Shown: positions 15,028-24,244, counted from the first letter of the stretch. The stretch: DNA of 25,966 nucleotides from UBA3700 sp002372775 (GCA_946615965.1 CAMOIC010000018.1:1-25966); one strand, 5' to 3'. Numbers and translations are program-made. The notes: generated by a model not told the origin, from the letters alone.

Positions 15028-16666
15028 AACTATCTTTAAGTCCTGTGATTTGGTTAAATTCATATTTGCCATTTTGACCATATGTCTTAACAGCACTATA
15101 GTAACCAATTCTCATAAATTGGAATCTATCATAAGGCTTAATATCTTTTAGGCAAGCTTCACCCTTTGCGTTAGCGAATACCTTATGGCTATCTGGAGTT
15201 AAACGAGTATCGAAATCTCCTTCTCCATCTAGTAATAGATAATCGAAATCATGTAATACTAAATCTACACAATCTTTTGCGTTAACCCATTGGATTACAC
15301 CTTTTACTTTCATGCCAGCGTTTGCTTGGCCTTGAATTGTCTCTGGGATATAGTTACAAACAACTTCTGTAACGTTTCCGTTTTCATCAACAGAATGAGA
15401 AACATATTCAAGAATATATGAACCCTTTAATCTTACTGTGCCACCTGGAACAAGTCTCTTGTATTTTGGTGGTGGAACAACTGCAAAGTCATCTCTTTCA
15501 ATATAGATATTCTTAGAGATAGTAACCTTATGTGTTGTCTTTACTTCAGCATTTGGATTATCTTCGATTTCATATACTTCATCTTCAGCCATATTAGCAA
15601 TAGTTAACTTAATTGGATCTTTAACAACCATTACTCTATTAGCTTCAAGATTTAGATTATCTCTAACGAAGTGTTCAAGCATAGCAACATCTACTTCACT
15701 ATTAGCTTTAGACACACCAATTGCTTCGCAGAAGTTTCTAATAGCCTTTGGTGGATAACCTCTTTCTCTCATACCACTTAGAGTTGGCATTCTTGGGTCT
15801 GACCATCCATCAACCTTACCTGTTTCAACAAGCTTCTTTAGATATCTCTTTGACATGATAGTTCTCTTCATGCCTAATCTTGCAAATTCGATTTGTCTTG
15901 GGTAACCTGTTGTATAACCACAGTTAATCTTTACCCAGTCATATAAAGGTCTATGATCTTCAAATTCTAGAGTACAGATACTATGCGTAATACCTTCGAT
16001 AGCATCTTCAATTGGATGAGCAAAATCATACATTGGATAAATGCACCACTTATCTCCTGTTCTTTCATGAGTAGCTCTTAGAATTCTATAGATAACTGGA
16101 TCTCTCATATTCATATTTGGAGAAGCCATATCGATTTTAGCTCTTAATACTTTTTCTCCATCAGCATATTTGCCATCCTTCATTTCTTCGAATAATTTTA
16201 AGTTCTCTTCAACAGAACGATTTCTCCATGGGCTTTCTTGTCCTGGATGTTGTAAATCGCCTCTTGTGTTCTTAATTTCTTCTGCAGAGTAATCGCAAAC
16301 ATATGCTAAGCCTTTCTTAATTAAATCTACGGCATATTGATACATTTGATCGAAGTAATCTGAAGCGTATAATTCTTGATCCCATTCAAAACCTAGCCAC
16401 TTGATATCTTCCTTAATTGAATTAACATATTCGATATCTTCCTTGCTTGGGTTTGTATCATCGTATCTTAAGTTACATTTACCATGGTATTTTTCTTTCA
16501 TACCAAAGTTAATGCATAAAGATTTAGCATGGCCAATATGTAAATAACCATTTGGCTCTGGTGGGAAACGAGTGATAATTGTATCTGTCTTTCCTTGTGC
16601 TAAGTCATCATTGATAATTTCTTCGATGAAATTAACTGATTTAACTTCTTCCTTAACTTCTTCCAT
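15017..16666 (-). CDS. glnS: Glutaminyl-tRNA synthetase
   Basis: A 549-residue class I synthetase, close to the 554 residues of the E. coli enzyme. It charges tRNA-Gln with glutamine directly. HIGH is at residues 43-46 within FPPEPNGYLHIGHAKS. The KMSKS-like motif is IMSKRYL at about 270-276. The acceptor-binding segment with RFDDTNP-type sequence (RYDDTNPSKED) and the two-part C-terminal beta-barrel anticodon domain are complete. GlnRS is patchy in Firmicutes, many of which form Gln-tRNA through GatCAB instead. It begins four bases after the fhs stop, so the two are probably co-transcribed, and the small unknown gene overlaps its end. Confidence 0.97.
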   Translation of the reverse strand: MEEVKEEVKSVNFIEEIINDDLAQGKTDTIITRFPPEPNGYLHIGHAKSLCINFGMKEKYHGKCNLRYDDTNPSKEDIEYVNSIKEDIKWLGFEWDQELYASDYFDQMYQYAVDLIKKGLAYVCDYSAEEIKNTRGDLQHPGQESPWRNRSVEENLKLFEEMKDGKYADGEKVLRAKIDMASPNMNMRDPVIYRILRATHERTGDKWCIYPMYDFAHPIEDAIEGITHSICTLEFEDHRPLYDWVKINCGYTTGYPRQIEFARLGMKRTIMSKRYLKKLVETGKVDGWSDPRMPTLSGMRERGYPPKAIRNFCEAIGVSKANSEVDVAMLEHFVRDNLNLEANRVMVVKDPIKLTIANMAEDEVYEIEDNPNAEVKTTHKVTISKNIYIERDDFAVVPPPKYKRLVPGGTVRLKGSYILEYVSHSVDENGNVTEVVCNYIPETIQGQANAGMKVKGVIQWVNAKDCVDLVLHDFDYLLLDGEGDFDTRLTPDSHKVFANAKGEACLKDIKPYDRFQFMRIGYYSAVKTYGQNGKYEFNQITGLKDSYGK

Positions 16667-16670
16667 ATTT

Positions 16671-18332
16671 CTAAAATAATCCTCTTATTTTTAATGTCTT
16701 ATCATCAATGGTCATTCCAAGAGCAGATGGTTTCTTGCTTAATCCTGGCATCAATAAAATACTACCACAAATTGGAACGATAAATTCAGCGCCGCCTCTA
16801 ATTTCTACATCTTTAACAGTCATAGTAAATCCTGTTGGACGACCTAACTTCTTTGCATCATCGCTAAATGAATATTGAGTTTTAGCAATACAAATTGGTA
16901 GATTTGCTTTGCCAATCTTTGTAATTCTTGCGATAGATTCTTTTGCTTTATCTTCAAAAACAACATCGCTAGCGCCATAAATTTTTGTAGCTATAGCCTT
17001 AATCTTGTTTTCAATTGTATCTTCAAGTTCATATGTGAAATGTAATTTGCATGGCTTATCTAAAGCTTTAAGTACAGCATTAGCAAGTTCAATAGAACCA
17101 TTGCCACCCTTTTCCCAACATTCACATAAAGCAACTTCACAGCCTCTTTCTTCGCAGAAAGATCTAATGAAATCTATTTCTTCATTTGTGTCTGTAATGA
17201 ACTTATTAATAGCAACTACAACATTAACATTGAAGTTGTTCTTTAAGTTGTTGATATGTCCTTCTAAGTTGCAAATACCTTTTCTTAAAGCATCCATGTT
17301 TGGCTGTTTAACATCTTCTTTTGCAACGCCACCATTGTATTTAATTGCTCTAACTGTGGCAACAAGAACAACTGCACCTGGATTTAATCCAGCAACTCTA
17401 CATTTAATATCTAAGAACTTTTCAGCACCAAGGTCAGCACCAAAACCAGCTTCTGTTACAACATAATCAGCAACTGTTAAAGCTGTCTTTGTAGCAATGA
17501 TACTGTTACATCCATGAGCGATATTTGCAAATGGACCACCATGAATAATAGCAGGAGTTCCTTCTAATGTTTGAACTAGATTTGGTTTTAAAGCATCTTT
17601 TAAAACAATAGCACAAGCATCAACGCATCCCAAATCACCAATAGTAACAGGACCGCCATCCTTGTTATATGCAACTATTGCGTTAGATAATCTTCTCTTT
17701 AAATCTGCCATATCTTGAGATAGACATAAAATAGCCATTGTTTCTGAAGCTGTCGAAATAACAAAACCATCATTTCTTGGTACACCATTTGTTGGGCCAC
17801 CTTGTCCAACGCTAATGTATCTTAATGCTCTATCATTCATATCCATACATCTTTTCCAAACGATGTTATTGATATCAATGTTTAATTCATTTCCTTGTTG
17901 TAAATGATTGTCTAAAATTGCAGACACTAAATTATTTGCTGTAGTAATAGCATGAATATCACCTGTGAAGTGAAGGTTAATATCTTCCATAGGTACAACT
18001 TGAGCCATACCGCCACCAGTAGCACCACCTTTAATACCAAATACTGGTCCAAGAGATGGTTCTCTTAATGCTAAACATACTTTCTTGCCAAGTTTAGACA
18101 ATCCATCAGCAAGACCGATAGAAGTAGTTGTCTTGCCTTCTCCAAGTGGAGTTGGGTTAATAGCTGTAACCAAAACTAATTTACTATCTTTTTTAGGATT
18201 CTGTTCTACCGAGATTTTGGCTTTGTATTTACCATATTGTTCTATTTGGTCTTGACTTAAACCTAGCTTGTTTGCTATGTCTAAAATATTCTTCATTTCA
18301 ATGCTTTCCGCTATCTCAATATCACTTCTCAT
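16671..18332 (-). CDS. fhs: Formate-tetrahydrofolate ligase
   Basis: A 553-residue enzyme, typical of the family (about 550-560). It uses ATP to join formate to tetrahydrofolate, giving 10-formyl-THF for purines, initiator fMet-tRNA or the methyl branch of one-carbon metabolism. The P-loop is TPLGEGKTT at residues 61-69. EPSLGPVFGIKGGATGGG follows at 91-108, and the MEDINLHFTGD and GGPFANIAHG segments are intact. AGGAGA lies six bases before the ATG, with a near-consensus promoter upstream. It leads the fhs-glnS-unknown operon. A complete acetogenic pathway cannot be inferred from this gene alone. Confidence 0.97.
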   Translation of the reverse strand: MRSDIEIAESIEMKNILDIANKLGLSQDQIEQYGKYKAKISVEQNPKKDSKLVLVTAINPTPLGEGKTTTSIGLADGLSKLGKKVCLALREPSLGPVFGIKGGATGGGMAQVVPMEDINLHFTGDIHAITTANNLVSAILDNHLQQGNELNIDINNIVWKRCMDMNDRALRYISVGQGGPTNGVPRNDGFVISTASETMAILCLSQDMADLKRRLSNAIVAYNKDGGPVTIGDLGCVDACAIVLKDALKPNLVQTLEGTPAIIHGGPFANIAHGCNSIIATKTALTVADYVVTEAGFGADLGAEKFLDIKCRVAGLNPGAVVLVATVRAIKYNGGVAKEDVKQPNMDALRKGICNLEGHINNLKNNFNVNVVVAINKFITDTNEEIDFIRSFCEERGCEVALCECWEKGGNGSIELANAVLKALDKPCKLHFTYELEDTIENKIKAIATKIYGASDVVFEDKAKESIARITKIGKANLPICIAKTQYSFSDDAKKLGRPTGFTMTVKDVEIRGGAEFIVPICGSILLMPGLSKKPSALGMTIDDKTLKIRGLF

Positions 18333-18361
18333 GCAAAGTCTCCTAAATATTATTAATATTT

Positions 18362-18390
18362 ATTGTATATTTTATGTAGGTGCTTGTCAA
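18362..18390 (-). promoter_or_regulatory. Promoter of the fhs-glnS operon
   Basis: On the minus strand, a perfect TTGACA (18385-18390) and TACAAT (18362-18367) have a 17-base spacer, giving a leader of about 23 bases. This is one of the strongest promoters in the window by match to consensus. Confidence 0.8.
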
Positions 18391-18473
18391 TTAAGAAAGA
18401 AAAATACTTATTTATAATTTTGGCAGTTCTTGTAAGTGCCCATAAATCGTTAAAAAATAGACAACGGCGCTTC

Positions 18474-18502
18474 TTGACTCGTGCGCGTTATAATTAGATA
18501 AT
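18474..18502 (+). promoter_or_regulatory. Promoter of the Gx transporter-rnf operon
   Basis: TTGACT (18474-18479) and GATAAT (18497-18502) have a 17-base spacer; both are five of six to consensus. The leader would be about 18 bases. A perfect TATAAT also occurs at 18489-18494 but has no -35 box at a usable distance. No riboswitch-like structure fits in so short a leader. Confidence 0.65.
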
Positions 18503-18526
18503 TATATGTAAGGGATCCGACTACGT

Positions 18527-19093
18527 ATGAAAGAAAAAGTATCTGGCTTTGCTTCTAAGCGTATTGCTATTTTAGGCATACTAACAGCGTTAAGCCTACT
18601 AACGTTTATATTGGAAAATTTACTACCACCTTTGTTTTTACCAGGTGCAAAGTTGGGTTTATCTAATATTTTCACAATTGTTACTTTATTAATGTTTACA
18701 CCATATGACGCGCTTATCCTAATAGCCGTTAGAACAACGCTTGGTTGTTTAATAGTTGGAAACATATCAGCAATTTTATATAGTTTAAGCGCTGGACTTG
18801 TTAGTGTTATTGTAACAATTATTCTTGTTCAATTTGCACATCCAAAAATTAGTTTATTATCTATAAGCATAGTAAGTGCAACTGTTCATAACATCACTCA
18901 AGTGCTTATGTTCTGTTTATTGACATCTAGCAGTTTAATGATGTCGTATATTCCATATTTTGCATTGATTGGAATATTTAGTGGAGCCGTAGTTGGAGTA
19001 ATAGTATATTTACTGATTCACAAGGTTCCACTTTTTTATTTTGAGAGAAATTTAAAAATGAATATTAAATCTGAAAAGGAGCAATCATGTTAG
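18527..19093 (+). CDS. Gx transporter family / HepT-like membrane protein
   Basis: A 188-residue protein with about five hydrophobic helices and short loops. It resembles the Gx transporter family (also annotated heptaprenyl diphosphate synthase component I): ILGILTALSLLTFILENLLPPLFLPGAKLGLSN is the characteristic N-terminal segment. The fold is related to substrate-binding S components of ECF transporters. Members are often found next to rnf genes, FMN-binding proteins and ApbE, so a role in supplying or anchoring flavin or quinone-related cofactors has been suggested, without proof. AAGGGA lies about 11 bases upstream of the ATG, a rather long spacing. Its stop overlaps the rnfC start by seven bases. 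Confidence 0.82.
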   Translation: MKEKVSGFASKRIAILGILTALSLLTFILENLLPPLFLPGAKLGLSNIFTIVTLLMFTPYDALILIAVRTTLGCLIVGNISAILYSLSAGLVSVIVTIILVQFAHPKISLLSISIVSATVHNITQVLMFCLLTSSSLMMSYIPYFALIGIFSGAVVGVIVYLLIHKVPLFYFERNLKMNIKSEKEQSC

Positions 19094-20418
19094 AGAAAGC
19101 AAAATTATTTTTACGTGGCGCTCATATTCCAGATAAGAAAAACCTAAGCAAGGACATTCCAATAGAAGAAATGCCTGCACCTCCAATACTAGCAATATCT
19201 CTTGCTCAACATATTGGTAAGCCAGCTACTCCTATTGTTAATGTTGGAGACAGAGTTCTTCAGGGTCAACTTATTGGACAATCGAGCGGATTTATTAGCG
19301 CAAACATTTATTCAAGCGTTAGTGGTACTGTAATAGGTATTGAAAAACGTCCTAATGTTAGTGGTGCAAAAGTAGATCATATTATTATTGAAAACGATAA
19401 CAAATATGAAAATGTTGTTTTAGAACCATTAGCAGACAGAGAACCACAAACAATTAAAAACAGAATTGCTGAAGCTGGTATCGTCGGAATGGGCGGCGCT
19501 GGATTCCCTACTGTTGTTAAATTATCTCCACAAACTAAAGTAGACACATTAATTATTAATGGTGCTGAATGTGAACCATATTTAACATGTGACTATAGAG
19601 TTATGAAAGAAAGACCACAAGATTTATTGCAAGGTATTAGACTTCTTGCTAAAGCTGTTGGCGTTTCTAAGATAATTATGGGTATTGAAAAGAATAAACC
19701 TGATATGATTGAATTCTTTGCAAAAGAATCAGACATTACAGTAGTTGCTCTAAAGAAAGCTTACCCTATGGGTTCAGAAAAACATTTAATTTATTGCTGC
19801 ACTGGAAGAAAAGTACCTGTAGGAAAACTTCCAGCAGATGCAGGATGTGTTGTTCAAAATATTGCTACAGCACTAGCAACATATGAAGCTGTTGAATTAA
19901 ACAAGCCACTATATGAAAGATACATGACATGTTCTGGTGAATCATTATATCAACCAAGAAACTTACTAGTTAAGATTGGTACTCGTTATGATGATATTTT
20001 AAATTTCTGCAAAGGCTTTAAGAAGGATACAGCAATGTTAGTTAGCGGTGGTCCAATGATGGGTCCTGCTATGTTATCTACAGATATCTATACAACAAAG
20101 ACTTCTTCTGGCTTCTTAGCATTAAGCACAAAAGAAGTTAGCGTTGAAAATCCAACAAACTGTATTAACTGTGGAAAGTGTGCTCAAGTATGCCCAATGC
20201 ACTTACTTCCAATGCAAATCGATTTCTATGCTCAAGCTGGAGATTTTGATAGCGCAGAATCAGTTGGTGGAGTTATGAATTGTATCTCATGCGGATGCTG
20301 TGCATACGTATGCCCTGCAAAGCGTGCCCTTGTTCAAAGCATTACACTTGCTAAAGGACAAATCATGGCAAAAAGAAGAGCAGCTCAAGCTGCACAACAA
20401 CAAGGAGGTAAGAAATAA
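19087..20418 (+). CDS. rnfC: Rnf complex subunit RnfC
   Basis: A 443-residue peripheral subunit carrying the NADH-binding site of the ferredoxin:NAD+ oxidoreductase. The FMN/NADH-binding core has GMGGAGFPTVVKL (134-146) and NGAECEPYLTCDYR (158-171). Two [4Fe-4S] motifs follow: C359-C362-C365-C369 and C399-C402-C405-C409. The C-terminus is short and Ala/Gln-rich, as in clostridial RnfC, and lacks the long tail of gammaproteobacterial forms. AAGGAG precedes the ATG, and the stop overlaps the rnfD start as TAATG. Confidence 0.97.
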   Translation: MLEKAKLFLRGAHIPDKKNLSKDIPIEEMPAPPILAISLAQHIGKPATPIVNVGDRVLQGQLIGQSSGFISANIYSSVSGTVIGIEKRPNVSGAKVDHIIIENDNKYENVVLEPLADREPQTIKNRIAEAGIVGMGGAGFPTVVKLSPQTKVDTLIINGAECEPYLTCDYRVMKERPQDLLQGIRLLAKAVGVSKIIMGIEKNKPDMIEFFAKESDITVVALKKAYPMGSEKHLIYCCTGRKVPVGKLPADAGCVVQNIATALATYEAVELNKPLYERYMTCSGESLYQPRNLLVKIGTRYDDILNFCKGFKKDTAMLVSGGPMMGPAMLSTDIYTTKTSSGFLALSTKEVSVENPTNCINCGKCAQVCPMHLLPMQIDFYAQAGDFDSAESVGGVMNCISCGCCAYVCPAKRALVQSITLAKGQIMAKRRAAQAAQQQGGKK

Positions 20419-21440
20419 TGGAAAACATCGAAACCGTTGTAATGAGTGATACTCCTCATATTAGATCTTACCGTACAACAAAGAACATTATGCTTGATGT
20501 AGTTATTGCACTACTTCCAGCATGTTTAATGGGATGTATCTTCTTTGGATGGAAAGCACTTATGGTTATTGCGATTTCTTGCGTATCAGCAATTGCCACA
20601 GAAGTTGTTTGGAAATTATGTGAAAAGAAATCAATAATTACTATTTGTAAGGAATTTGATTTCACATCATTGATTACTGGACTTTTAATTGCTATGTGTA
20701 TGCCATCAACAGTTGCTTGGTATGTTCCAATGTTATCTGCAATCTTTGCTATTGCTGTAGTAAAGATGTTATTTGGCGGTACAGGTAAAAACATTGTTAA
20801 CCCTGCTATCGTAGGTAGAATATTTGCATTCATGAGTTTCACAACAATGATGTCAACATTTGATACTACTCTAACAAATGGAACAATCGTATCTGGTGCT
20901 ACAGAATTATCTACAATGCTTGCTACTTCATCAACTGCTTCAGATTTAGAATTATGGCAAATGTTTATTGGTATTAACCTAGCAGGATGCTTAGGCGAAA
21001 CATGTAAGCTTGCACTACTTATCGGCGGTATTTACCTAGTAGTTAGAAAAGTTATAGATATTAGATGGCCATTAATTTACATCGTATCATGTGGTTTAAT
21101 GTCTGCTTTACTATATGGCGACATCGCATTCTTTATGCCAAGCATTTTAACAGGCGGTTTATTCCTTGGTGCTATCTTTATGGCAACAGATTATGTAACA
21201 TCTCCTAACAACAAATATGCTTCTTATGCTTACTATCTATGCTTAGGTTTATTAACAGCTGGATTAAGAAAAGCTACACACATGGAAGTTGTAAGTTTCG
21301 CAATACTTATCATGAATTTATTAGTTCCAATCTTTAATAAAGTTCTTCACCCAAGACCATTTGGATCTGAGCCTTTATACAAAGTTTGTGCTAATTTCTT
21401 CAAAAAATTATTTAGTAAAAAGAATAAGGAGGAAAAGTAA
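20418..21440 (+). CDS. rnfD: Rnf complex subunit RnfD
   Basis: A 340-residue integral membrane subunit related to NqrB, with about nine or ten hydrophobic helices. The covalent FMN attachment motif SGAT is at residues 159-162, with T162 the expected flavinylated residue. KNIVNPAIVGRIF (124-136) is a family hallmark upstream of it. It is part of the electron path and ion channel of the pump. Modification needs ApbE, which is encoded convergently at the far end of this locus. The C-terminus is lysine-rich and cytoplasmic. Confidence 0.96.
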   Translation: MENIETVVMSDTPHIRSYRTTKNIMLDVVIALLPACLMGCIFFGWKALMVIAISCVSAIATEVVWKLCEKKSIITICKEFDFTSLITGLLIAMCMPSTVAWYVPMLSAIFAIAVVKMLFGGTGKNIVNPAIVGRIFAFMSFTTMMSTFDTTLTNGTIVSGATELSTMLATSSTASDLELWQMFIGINLAGCLGETCKLALLIGGIYLVVRKVIDIRWPLIYIVSCGLMSALLYGDIAFFMPSILTGGLFLGAIFMATDYVTSPNNKYASYAYYLCLGLLTAGLRKATHMEVVSFAILIMNLLVPIFNKVLHPRPFGSEPLYKVCANFFKKLFSKKNKEEK

Positions 21441-21443
21441 TAT

Positions 21444-22019
21444 ATGACAGTAAAACAATTCCTTCAAAGCAAGATTATGAAATGTATATTAGTGCTACTT
21501 TGTATAGCCCTAGTATCTGGCGGTCTTCTTGCTATATTAAATGATTTATGGGCTGTAAGTGATGAAGAAATCGTAAATAGAGCTATCAAGTCTTTATGTG
21601 GCGATGGCATTACATTACAAAAAACAATTACAACAGAAAAGGTTCAATATAGAAACGGCGAAGTAAATGAAGTTTATTTATTAAGCGATGGTAATTACTT
21701 AGTTAAAGCTACAGGATATCATGGATTCCATGAAGGTAATGTATCTGTATACGTTCTTGCTAAGTTTAATAACGGAACATTTGAAAATATTGAAAAGGTT
21801 TCTATTGCTAGCTATTCATCAAGCCAAACTCTTATGAGTAAGTTTAATGAAGATGCCCTAGCAAAATTTGCAAACGACACAAACACAGTTGTATCTGGTG
21901 CTTCAAGTTCTACTAACACAGTAATTACTGGTGCATCATATTCATCAAAAGCTGTTGGCAATGGTGTTGCTTCAGCAAAATATTATATTACTCATGACTT
22001 AAAAAAGGAGGCAGTATAA
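21444..22019 (+). CDS. rnfG: Rnf complex FMN-binding subunit RnfG
   Basis: A 191-residue protein with one N-terminal membrane anchor (about 13-32) and an extracytoplasmic FMN-binding domain. GYHGFHEGNV (91-100) matches the conserved GYGG-type segment. Near the C-terminus are two candidate flavinylation motifs in tandem: SGASSS (151-156) and TGASYSS (162-168). The canonical motif is [ST]GA[TS]x[ST]; the attachment residue here would be serine (S154 or S165) rather than the usual threonine. By position relative to the C-terminal helix (SSKAVGNGVASAKYY), the second is the likelier true site. AGGAGG lies about 12 bases upstream of the ATG. The stop overlaps rnfE as TAATG. Confidence 0.93.
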   Translation: MTVKQFLQSKIMKCILVLLCIALVSGGLLAILNDLWAVSDEEIVNRAIKSLCGDGITLQKTITTEKVQYRNGEVNEVYLLSDGNYLVKATGYHGFHEGNVSVYVLAKFNNGTFENIEKVSIASYSSSQTLMSKFNEDALAKFANDTNTVVSGASSSTNTVITGASYSSKAVGNGVASAKYYITHDLKKEAV

Positions 22020-22705
22020 TGACAGGACAAAGATTTAAACAAATTGCTAAAGATGGCGTTCTAATCAACAACCCTACATTTAGACTTGTTCTTGGAACTT
22101 GCCCTACTCTTGCTATTTCATCATCTGCATTCAACTCTCTTGGTATGGGTCTTGCAGTAACATTTATTTTGATTTGCTCAAATGCAATTATTTCATCATT
22201 AAGAAAAGTAATTCCTAACGAAGTTAGAATTCCTGCTTTCATTCTAATTATTGCTACATTCGTTACTATCGTTAGAATGTTCTTATACAAATATATTCCA
22301 GATTTATATTCATCACTAGGTGTATTCTTACCACTTATCGTTGTTAACTGTATTATCTTAGGAAGAGCAGAAAGCTTCGCTAGTAAGAATCCAGTATTAG
22401 AATCTGCTTGTGATGGTTTATTTACAGGTATTGGTTTTACTCTTGCTATTACACTTATGGGTGTATTTAGAGAAGTACTTGGTGCTGGAACATTATTTGG
22501 TGTTAAACTTTGGGATTTCTCAATCGGATATTTCTCAAACACAGCAGGTGCTTTCCTTGTTTATGGTTTATTCATTGCTGGCTTTAATGCTTTATATGAA
22601 AAATTCGAACAAGCAAGAAAGACAAGAAACTATGTTGAAATTATGCAAGCCAAGTCGATGGCTGGTGCATCTGAAGCAGCTACTTCAGAATCTAAGGAGG
22701 TGTAA
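22019..22705 (+). CDS. rnfE: Rnf complex subunit RnfE
   Basis: A 228-residue membrane subunit with six predicted helices, homologous to NqrD. LGTCPTLA (C28) and NCIILGRAE (C111) are the conserved half-helix motifs whose cysteines, with those of RnfA, hold an iron-sulfur cluster in the middle of the membrane. This cluster links the ferredoxin side to the flavins. The C-terminus is a short cytoplasmic tail. AGGAGG precedes the ATG, which overlaps the rnfG stop. Confidence 0.96.
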   Translation: MTGQRFKQIAKDGVLINNPTFRLVLGTCPTLAISSSAFNSLGMGLAVTFILICSNAIISSLRKVIPNEVRIPAFILIIATFVTIVRMFLYKYIPDLYSSLGVFLPLIVVNCIILGRAESFASKNPVLESACDGLFTGIGFTLAITLMGVFREVLGAGTLFGVKLWDFSIGYFSNTAGAFLVYGLFIAGFNALYEKFEQARKTRNYVEIMQAKSMAGASEAATSESKEV

Positions 22706-22708
22706 TAT

Positions 22709-23314
22709 ATGACAAACGCAATGATTATTATTATCGCGGCCGCATTTATTAATAACGCCATCTTAGTTCAATGTTATGGTATCTGTCCATTCTTAGGATT
22801 ATCTAAGAAGATGGGTAACGCATTCGGAATGGGTGTTGCAGTAACAGTCGTTATGGCTATTACATGTCTTGTAACATTCCCTATCTACAATTATGTATTA
22901 ATACCACTTGGTATTGAATATCTAGAAATTATCGTATTCATCTTTATTATTGCAGCTTTAGTTCAAATGATTGAGAAAGTAATAAAGAAGTTTATGCCAC
23001 CTCTATATAGAGCAATGGGTATTTATTTACCACTTATTACAACAAACTGTGCAGTACTTGGTGTTGCAGAAACTGTAATGGATGTTCCTTCTATAACAGC
23101 AGATCTTGGTATTAACACATTTAATGTCGGCGGTGCTGTATTATATGGTGTATTCCTAGGTATTGGTTTCACTATTGCTATTTGTATCTTAGCTGGTTTA
23201 AGAGAAAAAGTAGACAAATTACAAATGTCAAAGCATTTAAAAGGCTTCCCTATCACTATGGCAACAGCCTCATTCATGGCAATGGCATTCTATGTATTTG
23301 CTTTAGTTATATAG
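22709..23314 (+). CDS. rnfA: Rnf complex subunit RnfA
   Basis: A 201-residue membrane subunit with six helices, homologous to NqrE and a pseudo-symmetric partner of RnfE. YGICPFLG (C26) and NCAVLGVAE (C114) are the cysteine motifs contributing to the intramembrane cluster. The length is normal. It has AAGGAGG upstream and starts three bases after rnfE. Confidence 0.96.
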   Translation: MTNAMIIIIAAAFINNAILVQCYGICPFLGLSKKMGNAFGMGVAVTVVMAITCLVTFPIYNYVLIPLGIEYLEIIVFIFIIAALVQMIEKVIKKFMPPLYRAMGIYLPLITTNCAVLGVAETVMDVPSITADLGINTFNVGGAVLYGVFLGIGFTIAICILAGLREKVDKLQMSKHLKGFPITMATASFMAMAFYVFALVI

Positions 23315-23327
23315 GAGGTAATGATTC

Positions 23328-24197
23328 ATGTTAGATTTTATGTTAAGTGCTTCTATACAATGGGATAAAGTAGGACTAGTATTAGGCCTAATCGCTGGCC
23401 TTGCTGTAGTTCTTGCTATTGCAATTCTTATAGTTACTAAAGTATGCCACATTCAAGAAGATGAAAAGGTTTTAAAAGTATTAGATTTACTTGCTGGTGC
23501 TAACTGCGGCGGTTGTGGTTATTCTGGATGTGAAGGCTTTGCAAAAGGTCTTTGCTCTGGTGCAGCTGGCATTAACGATTGTAAGTCCACATCAAATGCA
23601 AACAAGAAAGTTATCGCTGAACTTACTGGTCTTGAGTTCACTGCTGAATCTCCAACAGTAGCAGTCGTTAAATGCTCTGGTGGCGAAGCAGCTGAGAATT
23701 TATATACTTATGTTGGTAACGATGATTGTATCAATGAAGTGTTATATCAAGGTGGTAGCAAAGTTTGTACAACAGCATGTCTTGGACATGGTAGTTGCGC
23801 AGTTAAATGCCCAGAAGGTGCTATTTCCATTATAAATGGAATTGCTCACGTTAACCCTTCTATTTGTACATCTTGCGGTACTTGTATTAAGACATGTCCA
23901 AAGCATTGTATCGAAAGAATTCCAGTAACTGCAAAAGTTTATGTAGCTTGTAATACAAAGTGCAAAGGAAAAGAAACAATTGCTCAATGTAAGAATGGTT
24001 GTATCTCTTGTGGCCTTTGCGTTAGAAACTGTCCAAACGGTGCTATTACAATGGTAGACAACTTGCCAGTTATTGATTATTCAAAATGTAATGGATGTCA
24101 AACTTGTATGCAAAAGTGTCCTAAGAAGGTTATTAAGGAACCTAAGATAAAGGTTGAAACAAAACCTCAAGAAGAAAAGAAGGTTGAAAAGAAATAA
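23328..24197 (+). CDS. rnfB: Rnf complex ferredoxin-accepting subunit RnfB
   Basis: A 289-residue multi-cluster iron-sulfur protein that receives electrons from reduced ferredoxin. One N-terminal membrane helix (about 15-38) is followed by the 4Fe-4S domain with C60, C63, C68 and C76 (NCGGCGYSGC). Ferredoxin-type sets come next: C151/C157/C161 (CLGHGSCAVKCP), C180-C183-C186-C190, C225-C228-C231-C235 and C254-C257-C260-C264. This cysteine-rich arrangement is usual for clostridial RnfB. The tail is Lys/Glu-rich. It is the last gene of the operon, with AGGAGG upstream and a strong terminator after it. Confidence 0.96.
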   Translation: MLDFMLSASIQWDKVGLVLGLIAGLAVVLAIAILIVTKVCHIQEDEKVLKVLDLLAGANCGGCGYSGCEGFAKGLCSGAAGINDCKSTSNANKKVIAELTGLEFTAESPTVAVVKCSGGEAAENLYTYVGNDDCINEVLYQGGSKVCTTACLGHGSCAVKCPEGAISIINGIAHVNPSICTSCGTCIKTCPKHCIERIPVTAKVYVACNTKCKGKETIAQCKNGCISCGLCVRNCPNGAITMVDNLPVIDYSKCNGCQTCMQKCPKKVIKEPKIKVETKPQEEKKVEKK

Positions 24198-24217
24198 TAT
24201 CCTTTATGGAAATAATT

Positions 24218-24244
24218 AAGAGAGGTTTCAACCTCTCTTTTTTT
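24218..24244 (+). terminator. Rho-independent terminator of the rnf operon
   Basis: A nine-base-pair perfect stem, AAGAGAGGT (24218-24226) with ACCTCTCTT (24231-24239), a TTCA loop and a run of seven T (24238-24244). The T-tract overlaps the stop codon of the convergent NusG domain II gene. On the opposite strand the hairpin is followed by TTAATTATTT, so it may also end the apbE transcript. Confidence 0.92.

Noticed and set aside
15028..15108. Longer start for the hypothetical gene after glnS
   Set aside because: The extension would overlap glnS by 92 bases and has no ribosome binding site; the ATG at 15027 is more plausible.
18489..18494. Perfect TATAAT upstream of the Gx transporter gene
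   Set aside because: There is no -35 box at 16-18 bases; the TTGACT nearby fits GATAAT at 18497 instead.
18333..18526. Possible riboswitch between fhs and the Gx transporter gene
   Set aside because: The space is filled by two divergent promoters with leaders of only about 18-23 bases; no room for a known aptamer.
22410..22712. Plus-strand open frame within rnfE
   Set aside because: It is a shadow frame of rnfE, which has all family motifs and its own ribosome binding site.
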